From Desulfoferrobacter suflitae (lineage in GTDB: Bacteria; Desulfobacterota; Syntrophobacteria; Syntrophobacterales; Syntrophobacteraceae): a stretch of DNA of 64,000 nucleotides. Below are positions 1-9,365 of this stretch, in pieces (within the stretch, counting starts at the first letter, position 1; every line of letters starts with the position of its first letter). The stretch is from contig NZ_JAIBKA010000011.1 in NCBI RefSeq assembly GCF_022603395.1, forward strand, positions 1 through 64,000. The letters are read 5' to 3'. A program made the position numbers and the translations under genes. Below the pieces are notes generated by a model. The model searched no databases and had not been told where the DNA came from. It was given only the letters and a program-made list of their open reading frames with translations.

Positions 1-388
1 CCCAAATCACATGGTCGGCACATATCGACGGCGCCGCCTGTTGAAACATTGGATTCGTCGCGGACCACCATGCGGTGCTCAATCTGGTGCGGGCGGGCAT
101 AGTAGCGACCCCGGCGCGATGACAATAAGGCAGCGATAGTTGTGAATGAATTCAGGCAGCAAAATCTGGTCTTGATCTCGAGTCACGGGCAGGTCAAAGG
201 CTTTCGACTGCTTTTTTTGTCGGCCGGTGTCAGATGAGCGATCCAAAGGCTCATTGTCATGCAGGGCAGGGGCGAAGGGAGCGAGCTCCCCAGGTCTTGC
301 CAGGGAGTGCTGCCACCCCCTGGCAAAGGAACGTCTGGATGTTACGGTAAGCCGCGGATAATTCTCGCTTTCTGCAATCCGGGCAGCA
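1..388. other. Left-edge region, no gene assigned
   Basis: No reading frame here could be matched to a known family. Two overlapping frames on the minus strand are open from about position 120 to the window edge, so the start of a leftward gene cut by the edge is possible, but neither translation is recognisable. A 9-bp perfect inverted repeat (TTGCCAGGG at 297-305, CCCTGGCAA at 318-326) lies downstream of the amt stop. It has no T-run on either side, so it is a weak terminator candidate at best. Confidence 0.3.
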
Positions 389-1741
389 CTACAGCGTATA
401 GCCGACTTCGCCGTGCAGTTCACGGTCGAGGCCGACGACTTCGGTGTCTTCCTCCACGCGGAAGCCCATGATCTTATCCAGCACAAAGCCGATGGCATAG
501 GTCAATACATAGGCGTACATGGCCACCAGGGCCACGCTCACAAACTGAATCCAGACCTGTTTGGCGTTTCCGGCCATGAGCCCGGCACCGCCCACCGTGG
601 CAAACACACCGGTGACAATGGCCCCCCAACTGCCGCCCACACCGTGTATGCCAACCACATCAAGGGAATCATCAAAGCCCAGCAGTCCCTTTATTCTCAC
701 GCCGTAATAACAGATAACGCCCGCCGACAGTCCAATGATCAAGGCCGGGCCGGGCATCACAAAACCGGCTGCCGGAGTGATGGCAACCAGACCCGCCACG
801 CAGCCCGAGGCGATACCAAGAGCGCTCGGTTTTCGATGAAAAACCCATTCCATCATCATCCACGAAAAGGCCGCTGCGGCCGAGGCGATCATGGTGGTTG
901 TGAAAGCCAGGCAGGCAATGCCGTTAGCCGCCAGTGCGCTGCCCGCATTGAAGCCGAACCAGCCGAACCACAGCAGCGCCGCGCCCAAAACGGTCATGGT
1001 CAGATTGTGCGGCACAAACATTTCACCGGGGTAGCCCAGACGCTTTCCGATGAGATGTGCCAAAGCCAGAGCCGAAGCTCCCGATGACAGGTGAACCACG
1101 GTTCCGCCGGCAAAATCCAGCGCTCCCATCTGCTGAATCCAGCCGCCGCCCCAGACCCAATGGGCAATGGGATCATACACGATGGTGGCCCAGATCAGCA
1201 AAAATACCACATAAGTGCTGAATTTGACCCGTTCTGCGATGGTCCCGCTGATCAACGCCGGAGTGATGATGGCGAACATCCCCTGAAACCAAATGAAGAC
1301 ATAGGTAGGAATCGTGCCGCTGAGAGTATCCGGGGTGACCCCGGCCAGGAAGAAATGACTGAAGTCTCCTATAAACGTATTGCCCGTGCCAAAGGATAGC
1401 GAGTAACCGAGAATCATCCACTGAATGCCGATGACCGCCAGGGCCACAAAGGAATGCATAATGGAGCTCAAAACGTTCTTTTTTCGCACCATTCCCCCAT
1501 AAAACAGGGCCAGCCCGGGAGTCATCAGCATGACCAGGGCCGTCGACGTCAACACCCAGGCAGTATCTCCCGTATCCAACGCAGGGCCGGTTGCCGATTC
1601 GGCGCTTTCCTGGGCAAAGGTCAGGCTGTTCGCCATAAGCATGGTGAAAAAGGTGCCCCATAGGGTGGCTAAAAATGTTAAAAGCCGTTTATTCTTGCGC
1701 AAAGCAGGTTGGCAAAAGTCGATTCGAGGCAGCAACAGCAT
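389..1741 (-). CDS. amt: Ammonium transporter (Amt family)
   Basis: Inner-membrane channel for ammonium/ammonia uptake. The 450-residue product has an N-terminal signal-like hydrophobic stretch, then the Amt core with many membrane segments: the DTGDTAWVLTSTALVMLMTPG start of the core, GGMVRKKNVL, the conserved WFGWFGFNAGS motif, and the late GIHGVGGSWGA motif with one pore histidine. An in-frame ATG at 1756 exists, but AAGGAG six bases before the ATG at 1741 favours that start. The gene follows glnB by 83 bases on the same strand, the classical glnB/K-amtB pair in which the PII protein plugs the transporter when nitrogen is plentiful. Family assignment is secure; which PII form binds it is inference. 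Confidence 0.95.
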   Translation of the reverse strand: MLLLPRIDFCQPALRKNKRLLTFLATLWGTFFTMLMANSLTFAQESAESATGPALDTGDTAWVLTSTALVMLMTPGLALFYGGMVRKKNVLSSIMHSFVALAVIGIQWMILGYSLSFGTGNTFIGDFSHFFLAGVTPDTLSGTIPTYVFIWFQGMFAIITPALISGTIAERVKFSTYVVFLLIWATIVYDPIAHWVWGGGWIQQMGALDFAGGTVVHLSSGASALALAHLIGKRLGYPGEMFVPHNLTMTVLGAALLWFGWFGFNAGSALAANGIACLAFTTTMIASAAAAFSWMMMEWVFHRKPSALGIASGCVAGLVAITPAAGFVMPGPALIIGLSAGVICYYGVRIKGLLGFDDSLDVVGIHGVGGSWGAIVTGVFATVGGAGLMAGNAKQVWIQFVSVALVAMYAYVLTYAIGFVLDKIMGFRVEEDTEVVGLDRELHGEVGYTL

Positions 1742-1824
1742 ACGATTCTCCTTCATTCCACGGAGAGCAATGGCTCCGACAAATAACCTTAAAAGTGTTT
1801 ACCATGACGCATGCTCAGGCATCA

Positions 1825-2163
1825 TCAGATGGCTTCCGGGCCGGTTTCGCGGGTACGGATGCGCATGACTTCATCAATATGCGAAATGAAGATCTTGCCA
1901 TCGCCGATTTTCCCCGTATAAGCAGCCTGTTGGATGGCGTTCACCACCTCATCCACGCGCTCCTCGGCAACCACAAGAGTGAGTAAAATTTTGGGAACAA
2001 AGTTTACCTGGTATTCTGCACCCCGGTAAAATTCAATGTGTCCCTTCTGACGTCCGAATCCCTTCACCTCGGTGACGGTCATTCCCTGGATTCCCAGGGC
2101 TGACAGCGCTTCTTGAATTTCTGTAAGACGGAAAGGCTTGACGATCGCTTCAATTTTCACCAT
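1825..2163 (-). CDS. glnB: Nitrogen regulatory protein PII
   Basis: Trimeric PII signal protein that senses 2-oxoglutarate and adenylate nucleotides and controls Amt and nitrogen regulators. The 112-residue sequence is full length. The T-loop is intact with Tyr46 and the uridylylation-type Tyr51 in GAEYQVNF; the B-loop reads TGKIGDGKI and the C-loop region carries RIRTRETG. The start ATG at 2163 is preceded by GGAGG and matches the usual PII N-terminus (MVKIEAIVKPF); a longer frame reaching 2385 is not homologous to anything seen and runs through the promoter region. It is the first gene of the glnB-amt operon. It could equally be named glnK; the symbol rests on family only. Confidence 0.95.
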   Translation of the reverse strand: MVKIEAIVKPFRLTEIQEALSALGIQGMTVTEVKGFGRQKGHIEFYRGAEYQVNFVPKILLTLVVAEERVDEVVNAIQQAAYTGKIGDGKIFISHIDEVMRIRTRETGPEAI

Positions 2164-2354
2164 GAATGATTTGCCTCCATTCTTTGGATGGCTTCCAGCC
2201 CAAGGCGACACTCTGTCGGGTGCTCCGCTGCAATTGCCGGAAATTTGCACCGCACAACCCTCATGCGGTTCGGCTCGAGAATGCCGCTCAAGGACGAAAA
2301 CCGGTCGCTGTTTGTTCAACGCTTGCTCGTAACCGAATTCAGCCGAAGGAAAAT

Positions 2355-2370
2355 ACCAAGAGACGTGCCA
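2355..2370 (-). promoter_or_regulatory. Sigma-54-type promoter of glnB-amt
   Basis: Read on the minus strand the sequence is TGGCACG, four bases, then TTGGT. The -24 element is a perfect match to the RpoN consensus (TGGCACG-N4-TTGCW) with correct spacing; the -12 element has GG where GC is usual. It would start a transcript with an untranslated leader of roughly 180 bases before glnB. Immediately upstream is a 10-bp palindrome, TGCTGCAGCA, and about 140 bases upstream an imperfect inverted repeat (GGCACAA / TTGTACC, 2503-2518) that could bind an activator. Promoter function is inference from the motif and from the nitrogen genes it precedes. Confidence 0.55.
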
Positions 2371-2546
2371 GATGTGCTGCAGCATCCAAACTGACTTATT
2401 AATATATTAAAATAACTAAACTATTTTTAAGGAAGGGAAGGCTGAAGGGAATCCTGCCCCGTGGACAAGATTGTATAATCGATGGCCGCCGGGTGGGAAA
2501 AAGGCACAATTTTGTACCGTTTTCCACCAGAGAGCCGACTCAAAAA

Positions 2547-2849
2547 TCAATTCCCACGGTATACGAAAACATATTCCTGATTGTTTATGTCCACAACGAT
2601 GTCGCCGCCGCGTGACTCAGCGTAAACCAGCCAGCCCGGTTTTTCTTCGCTGCAGCATTCCACCTGCGGAGAAAATCTGCCCGTGCGCTTTTCGTACCAG
2701 GCCATCAGCATCGGGTCATGCACCGCCTCGGAGGCTTTGCGGTCGGCAATTTCCCTGGCTTGGTCATAGTCCAGGCGTGAGTCGACATTGACATCAATCG
2801 AATTGGTGAACATTTGTTTATGGAGCATTGTACAGGTTGTCACGGTCAT
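2547..2849 (-). CDS. Small conserved protein, possibly AF1514 family
   Basis: A 100-residue soluble protein with no signal peptide or membrane segment. The start is supported by AAAGGAGA just upstream of the ATG. The centre is charged and helical (DYDQAREIADRKASEAVHDP), followed by a part rich in Cys, Trp and Tyr (VECCSEEKPGWLVYAESRGGDI) and a short beta-like C-terminus. This pattern resembles the small AF1514-type family seen in Archaeoglobus and sulfate reducers, recalled from memory and not verified. Function is unknown. It lies upstream of glnB on the same strand but about 380 bases away behind the glnB promoter, so it is probably a separate transcript. Confidence 0.6.
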   Translation of the reverse strand: MTVTTCTMLHKQMFTNSIDVNVDSRLDYDQAREIADRKASEAVHDPMLMAWYEKRTGRFSPQVECCSEEKPGWLVYAESRGGDIVVDINNQEYVFVYRGN

Positions 2850-3191
2850 TTCTCCTTTCGTTAAGAGCGATTGTTATGTTTTCTAATCATCTGCTGCGGC
2901 AGTTGCAAGTAGAACCGTTCCCCAGTGAACTGTGAGAGGGTGCCGATCAACGGCACAGAGTTATTGGCCCTCCTTTTGGCGGCGAATCATTGCAAGACTT
3001 TCCGAGATTCCATTTTGAAGATTGCGCAAACGGCGGCTGGAGGATAATGTGGAAAAGCAGCACTGAGCGTCGTCACAACACCCGCTGCATGGGAGTGGTT
3101 GCCGGGATAGGAAACGGACCCAGGCAGTCGTTGTGGCCCTTTGGTGCAGGTCCGGTCTAAACAGACATTCCAAGGATGGGGTTGTTCGATC
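2850..3191. other. Divergent intergenic region
   Basis: Gene-free stretch between the leftward small protein and the rightward hybrid kinase. Small frames on the minus strand here give no recognisable product. It must hold the promoters for both genes, but no convincing -35/-10 pair or operator was seen. Confidence 0.4.
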
Positions 3192-5531
3192 ATGAAAGGG
3201 ACCAACCAAAACGGCAAGTCCAGGCACATCGAACTTGACTTGTTGCGCCGCCGTATCAGGGAACTGGAGGCTCTGCGCTATCTGACTCAGCGGACGGATG
3301 AGGCGCTGGAACGTAATATCCGCCTGCTGCGCGCCGTGACCCTCTCCCAATCCAAGTACCTGCTCGACACAGACCCGCACTCGCTGTTTGATGAACTCCT
3401 GGCCGTGATTCTTGAGCTGACCGAAAGTGAATGCGGCTTTATCGGAGAAATTCTTGACGGTGATGATGGACGCCCCTACCTGAATACCTACGCCGTCACC
3501 AACATTGCATGGAACGTGGAAACTCACCGGAGATATGCGGCGGGCCGTAAAGCAGGCTTAAAATTTCACAATTATAAGAGTCTTTTTGGGGAGGTCATGA
3601 CCACGGGAAAACCCGTAATTTCCAATGCTCCTGATCAAGATTTTCGCCGCGGAGGGGTTCCCGAAGGGCGCCCGGCCCTCAAATCATTCATGGGGGTTCC
3701 CTTCTACAGCGGCGACAGACTTATGGGAATGGCGGGCCTGGCAAATCGAGCCGAGGGGTACAGTCACGAACTGATACAGTATCTGGAGCCTTTTTCCCTC
3801 GCCTGTGCCAACATAATTGTCTCATACCGGAATGATGTGCGACGCCGCATGGCCGAGCAACAGCTGCGCGATAGTGAAGAGAGGCTGCAGGCGGTTGTCA
3901 ATACAGCGGTCGACGGCATCATCACCATTGACCAACAGGGCATGATCGAATCCGTTAATCCGGCTGCTGCGGCCATATTCGGCTACGATCCCAATGAAGT
4001 GGTGGGTCGTGACGTCGGCATTTTCATGGGTGAACCGTATCGCTCGCAGCACGCTGCTCATTTGTGCGACTATCTCGCAACGGGCCGTTCCAAGCTTATT
4101 GGGGTGGGCCAGGAACTTTGGGGAGCGCTGCGCAAAGATGGCACGGTGTTTCCCGTATACCTGGCGGTGAGTGAAATGTGTGTGGCAGGCAAACGCATGT
4201 ACACGGGAATTGTAAGAGACATCACCGTAAAGAAGGAAATTGAGGCAGCACTTCAGAAGGCTCGTGACGAGGCTCTGGAAGCTTCTCGGCTGAAATCCGA
4301 ATTCCTCGCCAATGTGAGCCATGAAATACGTACCCCCATGAACGCCATCATCGGCATGACCGACTTGCTGCTCGAAACCGAGCTGGACGAGGAGCAGCGG
4401 GAATTTGCCGCAACGGTTCAAAGCAGTGCCGGGGCGCTTATGGCATTGATCGATGACATTCTGGATCTCTCCGGGATTGAGAGCGGCCGGCTGGAGATCG
4501 AGGAGATGGATTTCGATCTGCACGCTGCCCTTGAGGAAGTTGTTGACAATCTTGCCGAGAGGGCTCGGGTAAAAAATTTGGAGCTCGGTCTTGTCATTGC
4601 TGCCAGTGTCCCTCGCCCAGTGCGAGGTGATGCGGTGAGAATCGGACAGACCTTGACCAATCTGGTCGACAATGCCATCAAATTTACGCCTCAGGGAAAA
4701 GTGATCGTGCAGGCGGCCACGCAAAGCGAAACCGATCAGCATACCACTCTTCGATTGAGCGTGCGGGACACCGGGATCGGCATCTCGGATGCAGCCAGGG
4801 AGATGTTGTTTCAGCCTTTTTCTCAGCTGGATGGATCAACCACCCGAAAATATGGCGGAACCGGTTTAGGCTTGGCAATATCAAAAAGGATTGTGCAGCT
4901 GATGCAGGGCGAGATTGGCTTCACCAGCGAGGAGGGCAGGGGATCTGAGTTCTGGTTCACGGTGAAGTTGACCAGGAGAACTTTTGCTGAGGAACCTGGT
5001 GAGAACAGCTCGGAACACTTGCGCGCAACGGTGAAAGTTTCTGGTGTCGATGACTCCATGAAAATGCAGATTGCGCAGAGCGACGACAAATTCTCCGGAG
5101 CTTCGCGGAAATCCATGGGGGAATCAATACCACGGGGGAGTGAGCCTATGCGGGTTTTGGTAGTCGAGGACAACGCGATCAACCAAAAAATAGCGCTGCG
5201 TTTGCTCGACAAACTGGGTTATTCGGCAGAGGCCGTCGGCGACGGCAGGGAAGTGCTGGAAGTCACAAAGAACAAGCGCTATGATGCCATTCTGATGGAT
5301 ATCCAGATGCCGGAAATGGACGGCTTCGAGGCGACCCGGCAGCTTCGATTGCGCGAGGCGCCCGGCCATCAGACGCCGATCATTGCCATGACGGCTCATG
5401 CCATGGAGGGAGACAGGGAAAAATGTATGGAAGCGGGCATGGATGATTACGTGTCCAAGCCAATCAGGCAGGAAGACCTGGCAGCGGCACTGAAGCGCTG
5501 CCTGGGGGATCGGGGAACCGGCGTAACGTAA
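3192..5531 (+). CDS. Hybrid sensor histidine kinase (GAF-PAS-HisKA-HATPase-REC)
   Basis: Cytoplasmic hybrid kinase of 779 residues with no membrane segment. Order: short coiled coil (about 10-45), GAF domain (about 45-205), linker coiled coil, PAS domain (about 215-335) containing [20 protein letters not shown], HisKA with the phosphoacceptor His377 in [11 protein letters not shown], HATPase with [17 protein letters not shown] and GGTGLGLAI motifs, and a C-terminal receiver with Asp703 in [11 protein letters not shown]. There is no C-terminal HPt, so phosphoryl output from the receiver needs a separate HPt protein; one is encoded at 9366-9980. The ATG at 3192 follows AAGGA; a TTG 17 codons upstream (3141) is possible. 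The signal sensed by the GAF and PAS domains is unknown. Confidence 0.9.
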   Translation: MKGTNQNGKSRHIELDLLRRRIRELEALRYLTQRTDEALERNIRLLRAVTLSQSKYLLDTDPHSLFDELLAVILELTESECGFIGEILDGDDGRPYLNTYAVTNIAWNVETHRRYAAGRKAGLKFHNYKSLFGEVMTTGKPVISNAPDQDFRRGGVPEGRPALKSFMGVPFYSGDRLMGMAGLANRAEGYSHELIQYLEPFSLACANIIVSYRNDVRRRMAEQQLRDSEERLQAVVNTAVDGIITIDQQGMIESVNPAAAAIFGYDPNEVVGRDVGIFMGEPYRSQHAAHLCDYLATGRSKLIGVGQELWGALRKDGTVFPVYLAVSEMCVAGKRMYTGIVRDITVKKEIEAALQKARDEALEASRLKSEFLANVSHEIRTPMNAIIGMTDLLLETELDEEQREFAATVQSSAGALMALIDDILDLSGIESGRLEIEEMDFDLHAALEEVVDNLAERARVKNLELGLVIAASVPRPVRGDAVRIGQTLTNLVDNAIKFTPQGKVIVQAATQSETDQHTTLRLSVRDTGIGISDAAREMLFQPFSQLDGSTTRKYGGTGLGLAISKRIVQLMQGEIGFTSEEGRGSEFWFTVKLTRRTFAEEPGENSSEHLRATVKVSGVDDSMKMQIAQSDDKFSGASRKSMGESIPRGSEPMRVLVVEDNAINQKIALRLLDKLGYSAEAVGDGREVLEVTKNKRYDAILMDIQMPEMDGFEATRQLRLREAPGHQTPIIAMTAHAMEGDREKCMEAGMDDYVSKPIRQEDLAAALKRCLGDRGTGVT

Positions 5532-5553
5532 CAGCTGTAACAAGTGGGGGAGC

Positions 5554-6135
5554 ATGGTCGTCAAAGGAACGAAACTGGCGGGAGTACTCGTCATTGAGCC
5601 GCAGATATTTGCCGATGCCAGAGGGCATTTTCTGGAGATTTATCAGAATCAACGTTATGTAGCGCAAAGCATTACAGACCACTTTGTGCAGGACAACCTT
5701 TCTTTTTCCGCGAAGGATGTATTGAGGGGTCTGCACTATCAGCTGAGGCAGCCCCAGGCAAAGCTGGTCATGGTACTGGACGGCCGGATATTCGATGTGG
5801 CTGTTGATATCCGCCTTGGCTCACCAAATTTTGGGAAATGGTTCGGAGTGGTGCTCTCCTCGGACGATTATCGGCAGGTTTTTATTCCTCAGGGCTTTGC
5901 TCATGGCTTTTGTGTGCTCAGCGAGACTGCCAGGGTGCTGTACAAGTGCACCGACTACTATGCCCCGGCGGATGAGCGCGGTCTCGTGTGGAACGACGAG
6001 ACTCTGGCCATTGAATGGCCGGTGCGCGATCCGGTTCTTTCGCCGAAGGACGCGGCGTATCCTTCCTTGAAGGAAATTTCTCCGGACGATCTGCCGCTTT
6101 TCCACCCAGCCGGTTCCCCTCCGAAGGCCTCGTGA
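5554..6135 (+). CDS. rfbC: dTDP-4-dehydrorhamnose 3,5-epimerase
   Basis: Epimerises dTDP-4-keto-6-deoxyglucose at C3 and C5, the third step towards dTDP-L-rhamnose for surface polysaccharides. The 193 residues fit the RmlC cupin family: the catalytic base His61 lies in VLRGLHYQ, followed by KLVMVLDGRIFDVAVDIR, IPQGFAHGFCVLS and the Tyr-containing YKCTDYYAP. GGGGGAG precedes the ATG closely. It is 22 bases downstream of the hybrid kinase and may be read with it, although no other rhamnose genes (rfbA, B, D) are in the window, so it is an isolated copy here. Convergent with the PAS kinase. Confidence 0.93.
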   Translation: MVVKGTKLAGVLVIEPQIFADARGHFLEIYQNQRYVAQSITDHFVQDNLSFSAKDVLRGLHYQLRQPQAKLVMVLDGRIFDVAVDIRLGSPNFGKWFGVVLSSDDYRQVFIPQGFAHGFCVLSETARVLYKCTDYYAPADERGLVWNDETLAIEWPVRDPVLSPKDAAYPSLKEISPDDLPLFHPAGSPPKAS

Positions 6136-6180
6136 TTTCTCCCTGCCCAAGGAGGAGCAGCAGTCTCCCGGGGGCGCCGG

Positions 6181-7299
6181 TTATACATTGGGAAATTCCA
6201 GTTTGACTCTGGTTCCGATTCCCGGTTGGCTCTCGATGAAGATTTTTCCGTTGTGATCGGCCATGATCCGTTGCACTTTGCATAACCCCATGCCAATCCC
6301 CACCGCCTTGGTGGTGAAAAAGGGGTCGAATATGAAGGGCTTGTTTTCGGTGGAGATGCCGCTGCCGTTGTCGGCAATCTCGATTACGACCCGGCCGTCG
6401 CTTTCCCGACGTGCAACGATTTCAATCAATCCGTCGGGCCGACCAAGAAATTCAATGGCGTTCCTGACAATCTCGCCCAGAGCGTCCTTAAACGATTTGG
6501 GATCAACGGTCGCCTGTATCGGCTGGGAATGAATCCGCCACTCGATTTTCCTGGAGATGCCGGCGGCCATGGCGTCTCCTTCCTGACGGAGCTCCTCCAG
6601 AACTGCCGCGATATCAACTTTAACCGGAATGAGCGCGGGAGCAGCGGTATATTCTTCAACGCTTTTCACGATTCGTTCCAATCGTCTCACGTCGCTCAGT
6701 ATGTTTTCAAAATATGTGTCGTACGGTTCCTCGCGCCCGATCTTTTTTTTCATCAACACGGCCAAACCGCCAATGGAAGTGAGAGGGTTGCGCAACTGGT
6801 GTGCCACTGCAGCGGCCAGCCGATTGAGGCTCTCGGCTTTTTCCCTTTGAATGCGATGGCGCTCCTCGAGAATTGTCTTTTCACGTTCCTGCAGTTGATG
6901 CAATGTGGTGACATCGTCGAGCAGCACTACGATTCCCTCAAGACCTTCTTGCGCCTTGAGAAACGATGTGGTCATGGAGAGGTACAGCATCTCTCCGGTC
7001 GTGCGCTTGTATTGAACGGTTCGATGCAGGTTGAGCCTCTCTTCCTGGATGACATCCAATATGACTTGATTGAAGTCGGTGTTTTCTTCGATTTCCAGAA
7101 ACAGCTCGGCCCAGCCCTTGCCAAGCAACTGATCTTTTGTGTATCCGAGAATAATTGCGGCAGAACGATTGGCTACCGAAATCTGGCCCCTGGGATTGAT
7201 CACCAGGATCCCCACCGGCAGACTATCCACTATGTTTTTTATAATAATTGCCTTAATGAGGTCCTCCGGTCTTCGTTCAGTGTCCGTTCCGTCTTGCAT
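6181..7299 (-). CDS. PAS-domain sensor histidine kinase
   Basis: Soluble kinase of 372 residues: one PAS domain (about 22-135, DSLPVGILVINPRGQISVAN), a coiled linker, an NtrB-like HisKA with His167 in AVAHQLRNPLTSI, and an HATPase domain with EIVRNAIEFL, DNGSGI and FDPFFTTKAVGIGMGL. There is no receiver or HPt. It is the last gene of a leftward cluster (HPt, REC-GGDEF, hydrolase, kinase) and begins 10 bases after the hydrolase stop, so co-transcription is very likely. Its partner may be the REC-GGDEF protein of the same cluster; that is inference. Confidence 0.88.
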   Translation of the reverse strand: MQDGTDTERRPEDLIKAIIIKNIVDSLPVGILVINPRGQISVANRSAAIILGYTKDQLLGKGWAELFLEIEENTDFNQVILDVIQEERLNLHRTVQYKRTTGEMLYLSMTTSFLKAQEGLEGIVVLLDDVTTLHQLQEREKTILEERHRIQREKAESLNRLAAAVAHQLRNPLTSIGGLAVLMKKKIGREEPYDTYFENILSDVRRLERIVKSVEEYTAAPALIPVKVDIAAVLEELRQEGDAMAAGISRKIEWRIHSQPIQATVDPKSFKDALGEIVRNAIEFLGRPDGLIEIVARRESDGRVVIEIADNGSGISTENKPFIFDPFFTTKAVGIGMGLCKVQRIMADHNGKIFIESQPGIGTRVKLEFPNV

Positions 7300-7309
7300 C
7301 GAGAAGCCT

Positions 7310-8224
7310 TCACGGCCTCGACGACTCGGTCGCGCACAGGAAATTATCGAGTACTTCTAGGAACCGGTCGGTCTCTTCCAGGTGAGGCATGTGCGAGCTG
7401 TGTTCGAAAATGACCCATTGGGATCCGCGTATTCCATCGTGCAACACTTGCGCTATGGCGGGGGTCGCTTCATCATGGTGACCGCTCATGATCAGGGTCG
7501 GCAGCTCAATTGCGTGCAGACGATCCCTGATGTCCCAATCCCTCAGTTTGCCGGTAACGTGGAATTCACTGGAACCCCACAACACATTGTACACCTCCGA
7601 GTTTTGTGCCATTTTGCGGAAAGTTCGCAACAGGCATTGCGGCCAGGGATCGGTGCGACACAGGTGACGCCGATAAAAAAACGTCATTGCTTTTTCATAC
7701 AGGGCGGCGTCTCCGCAAGTCGCGCATTTCTCACGCGCTTCAAGCACGCGCCGCAGCTCTTCCGGCAATCCTGCGCGCAGCCGCCTGGCTTCCTCCACCC
7801 ATTGCGCCGTGTTGGAAAGAGAGTTGGCCAACACCAGACTGATGGGACTCCGGGGCGGCTTCCCGGTGACGAATTCCATGGCCAGCATGCCCCCCCAGGA
7901 CTGGCCCAACAGGTGAAAACGATCCAGTTTCAGGGTCCGGCAAATGGTTTGCAGCTCCTCGACGAACAGGTTGATGCTCCACAGGGACGGGTCGTGCGGC
8001 TGGTCGGAATTGCCGTTTCCCAACTGATCGTACAATATGATTGGGCGCCCCGCCTGGGCCAGGTCTTCAAGCGGTTCGAGGTAGTCGTGGGTCGCTCCGG
8101 GACCTCCGTGCAGGCAGATCAATGGGAGCCGCTTCAAAGATTGCTCCGCGCCCACCATCTTATACCAAACCTTATACCCCCGAAATGGGATGAATCCTTC
8201 ATGCTGAAGCTGTGTGGATGACAT
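7310..8224 (-). CDS. Alpha/beta hydrolase, proline iminopeptidase-like
   Basis: A 304-residue soluble alpha/beta hydrolase of the tricorn F1/proline iminopeptidase type. The oxyanion-hole motif HGGPG is at 39-43, YDQLGNGNSD follows, and the nucleophile Ser109 sits in LLGQSWGG; a late Asp (SGHHDEATP) and His (EHSSHMPHLEE) complete the triad. Family members release N-terminal proline or hydrolyse small amides and lactones; the substrate here is not known. ATG 8224 is preceded by GGAG; a TTG at 8239 is less likely. It stands between a diguanylate cyclase and a kinase, so a signal-degrading role such as lactone or peptide hydrolysis is possible but speculative. Confidence 0.85.
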   Translation of the reverse strand: MSSTQLQHEGFIPFRGYKVWYKMVGAEQSLKRLPLICLHGGPGATHDYLEPLEDLAQAGRPIILYDQLGNGNSDQPHDPSLWSINLFVEELQTICRTLKLDRFHLLGQSWGGMLAMEFVTGKPPRSPISLVLANSLSNTAQWVEEARRLRAGLPEELRRVLEAREKCATCGDAALYEKAMTFFYRRHLCRTDPWPQCLLRTFRKMAQNSEVYNVLWGSSEFHVTGKLRDWDIRDRLHAIELPTLIMSGHHDEATPAIAQVLHDGIRGSQWVIFEHSSHMPHLEETDRFLEVLDNFLCATESSRP

Positions 8225-8264
8225 GACAGGTATCTCCAACGGGAATCGTCACTGCCGGCAATCG

Positions 8265-9281
8265 TCAGCTGTGCGCATACAGGGTCACACGGTTCCGCCC
8301 CCTCTCCTTCGACTGGTAGAGAGCAGCATCCGCCGCCTTGATGAACCATTCCATGTCCCGCCCTTCGAAATTGGCGGTACTGACCACTCCGACACTAATT
8401 GTTATACAATGGGCAACGTCTGAAAACCGGTGCTCGATTCCCAATCCGAACACCTCCAGGCGAAGCACCTCGGCAAGGTTGCGGGCTCTTTCGGCCGGGG
8501 TGCGCGGGAGGATCACGGCAAATTCTTCGCCGCCATAGCGGGCGCTCAACTCTCCGGACCGTTTGAAGACTTGAGGAAGCAGCCGGCCGATCACATGCAA
8601 ACATTGATCGCCCGCCATGTGGCCGTAGTGATCGTTATACCGCTTGAAATAATCGACATCGCACATGATCAGCGACAGGTCATCAGTGTGGCGGTGTCCC
8701 CGCTGTATTTCCGCGTTGAGCACCTCGTTAAAATGCCTGCGGTTGGCCAGTCCCGTAAGAGCATCTTCTATGGCCATTTTTTCAAGTAAACGATTGGCGT
8801 TTTCCAATTGGAGCTTCTGCTCTTCCAGGGTTACGTTCGCCTGCCGCAATGCTTCGTTTGCCAGGTGAAGCTGAATGCTCTTGGCGTCGAGAACGTCCCG
8901 CTGTCGTTTCAGTTCCAGCTGATTTCTCACCCTGAGCTTGACGATGGCGGGATTAAAGGGCTTGGTGATGTAGTCGACGGCTCCCAGTTCGAGACCTTGC
9001 GTTTCGTTTTCCACCCGATCCATGGCGGTTATGAAAATGATTGGAATGTCCTGCAACGAAGGATCATTCTTTAGCGAACGGCACACCTCATAGCCATCCA
9101 TTTCCGGCATCATGATGTCCAGTAATACCAATTGGGGCATTACTGCAGCTGCTATTGCGAGTGCATCCTGACCGTTTGTGGCAAAGTAGATTTCGTAATC
9201 GTCATGCAACATCGAATTGAGGATCTCAATGTTCGGAGGTACGTCGTCCACAATGAGAATCTTGTTTTTGCCTGATTGCAT
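8265..9281 (-). CDS. Response regulator diguanylate cyclase (REC-GGDEF, PleD-like)
   Basis: Makes cyclic di-GMP when its receiver is phosphorylated. The 338-residue protein has a receiver domain with Asp55 in LVLLDIMMPEMDG and Lys in YITKPFN, a long coiled coil (about 120-170) and a GGDEF domain with the intact active-site motif GGEEF at 250-254. The product-inhibition I-site, normally RxxD, reads RSGE at 241-244, so feedback inhibition may be weakened. ATG 9281 starts directly before the receiver; a GTG seven codons upstream is possible. It sits 84 bases downstream of the HPt gene and 40 bases upstream of the hydrolase. Confidence 0.92.
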   Translation of the reverse strand: MQSGKNKILIVDDVPPNIEILNSMLHDDYEIYFATNGQDALAIAAAVMPQLVLLDIMMPEMDGYEVCRSLKNDPSLQDIPIIFITAMDRVENETQGLELGAVDYITKPFNPAIVKLRVRNQLELKRQRDVLDAKSIQLHLANEALRQANVTLEEQKLQLENANRLLEKMAIEDALTGLANRRHFNEVLNAEIQRGHRHTDDLSLIMCDVDYFKRYNDHYGHMAGDQCLHVIGRLLPQVFKRSGELSARYGGEEFAVILPRTPAERARNLAEVLRLEVFGLGIEHRFSDVAHCITISVGVVSTANFEGRDMEWFIKAADAALYQSKERGRNRVTLYAHS

Positions 9282-9365
9282 AAACAAACCTATGCAAAGC
9301 ACAGTCTAGGGGTTCAAGGGATCGAGCCGGACGGGATGCACAACTCCTGCGTTACCTGAACCGGA

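Noticed and set aside
79-498. 139-codon minus-strand frame at the left edge
   Set aside because: It overlaps the end of amt in another frame, has a low-complexity Ser/Arg/Pro composition and no recognisable family.
413-1087. Long plus-strand frame opposite amt
   Set aside because: Composition is rich in His, Gly and Arg and mirrors the amt codons; it is a shadow of the real gene.
2503-2518. GGCACAA/TTGTACC as an NtrC binding site
   Set aside because: Only partly matches the NtrC consensus and is off in spacing; kept only as a possible palindrome.
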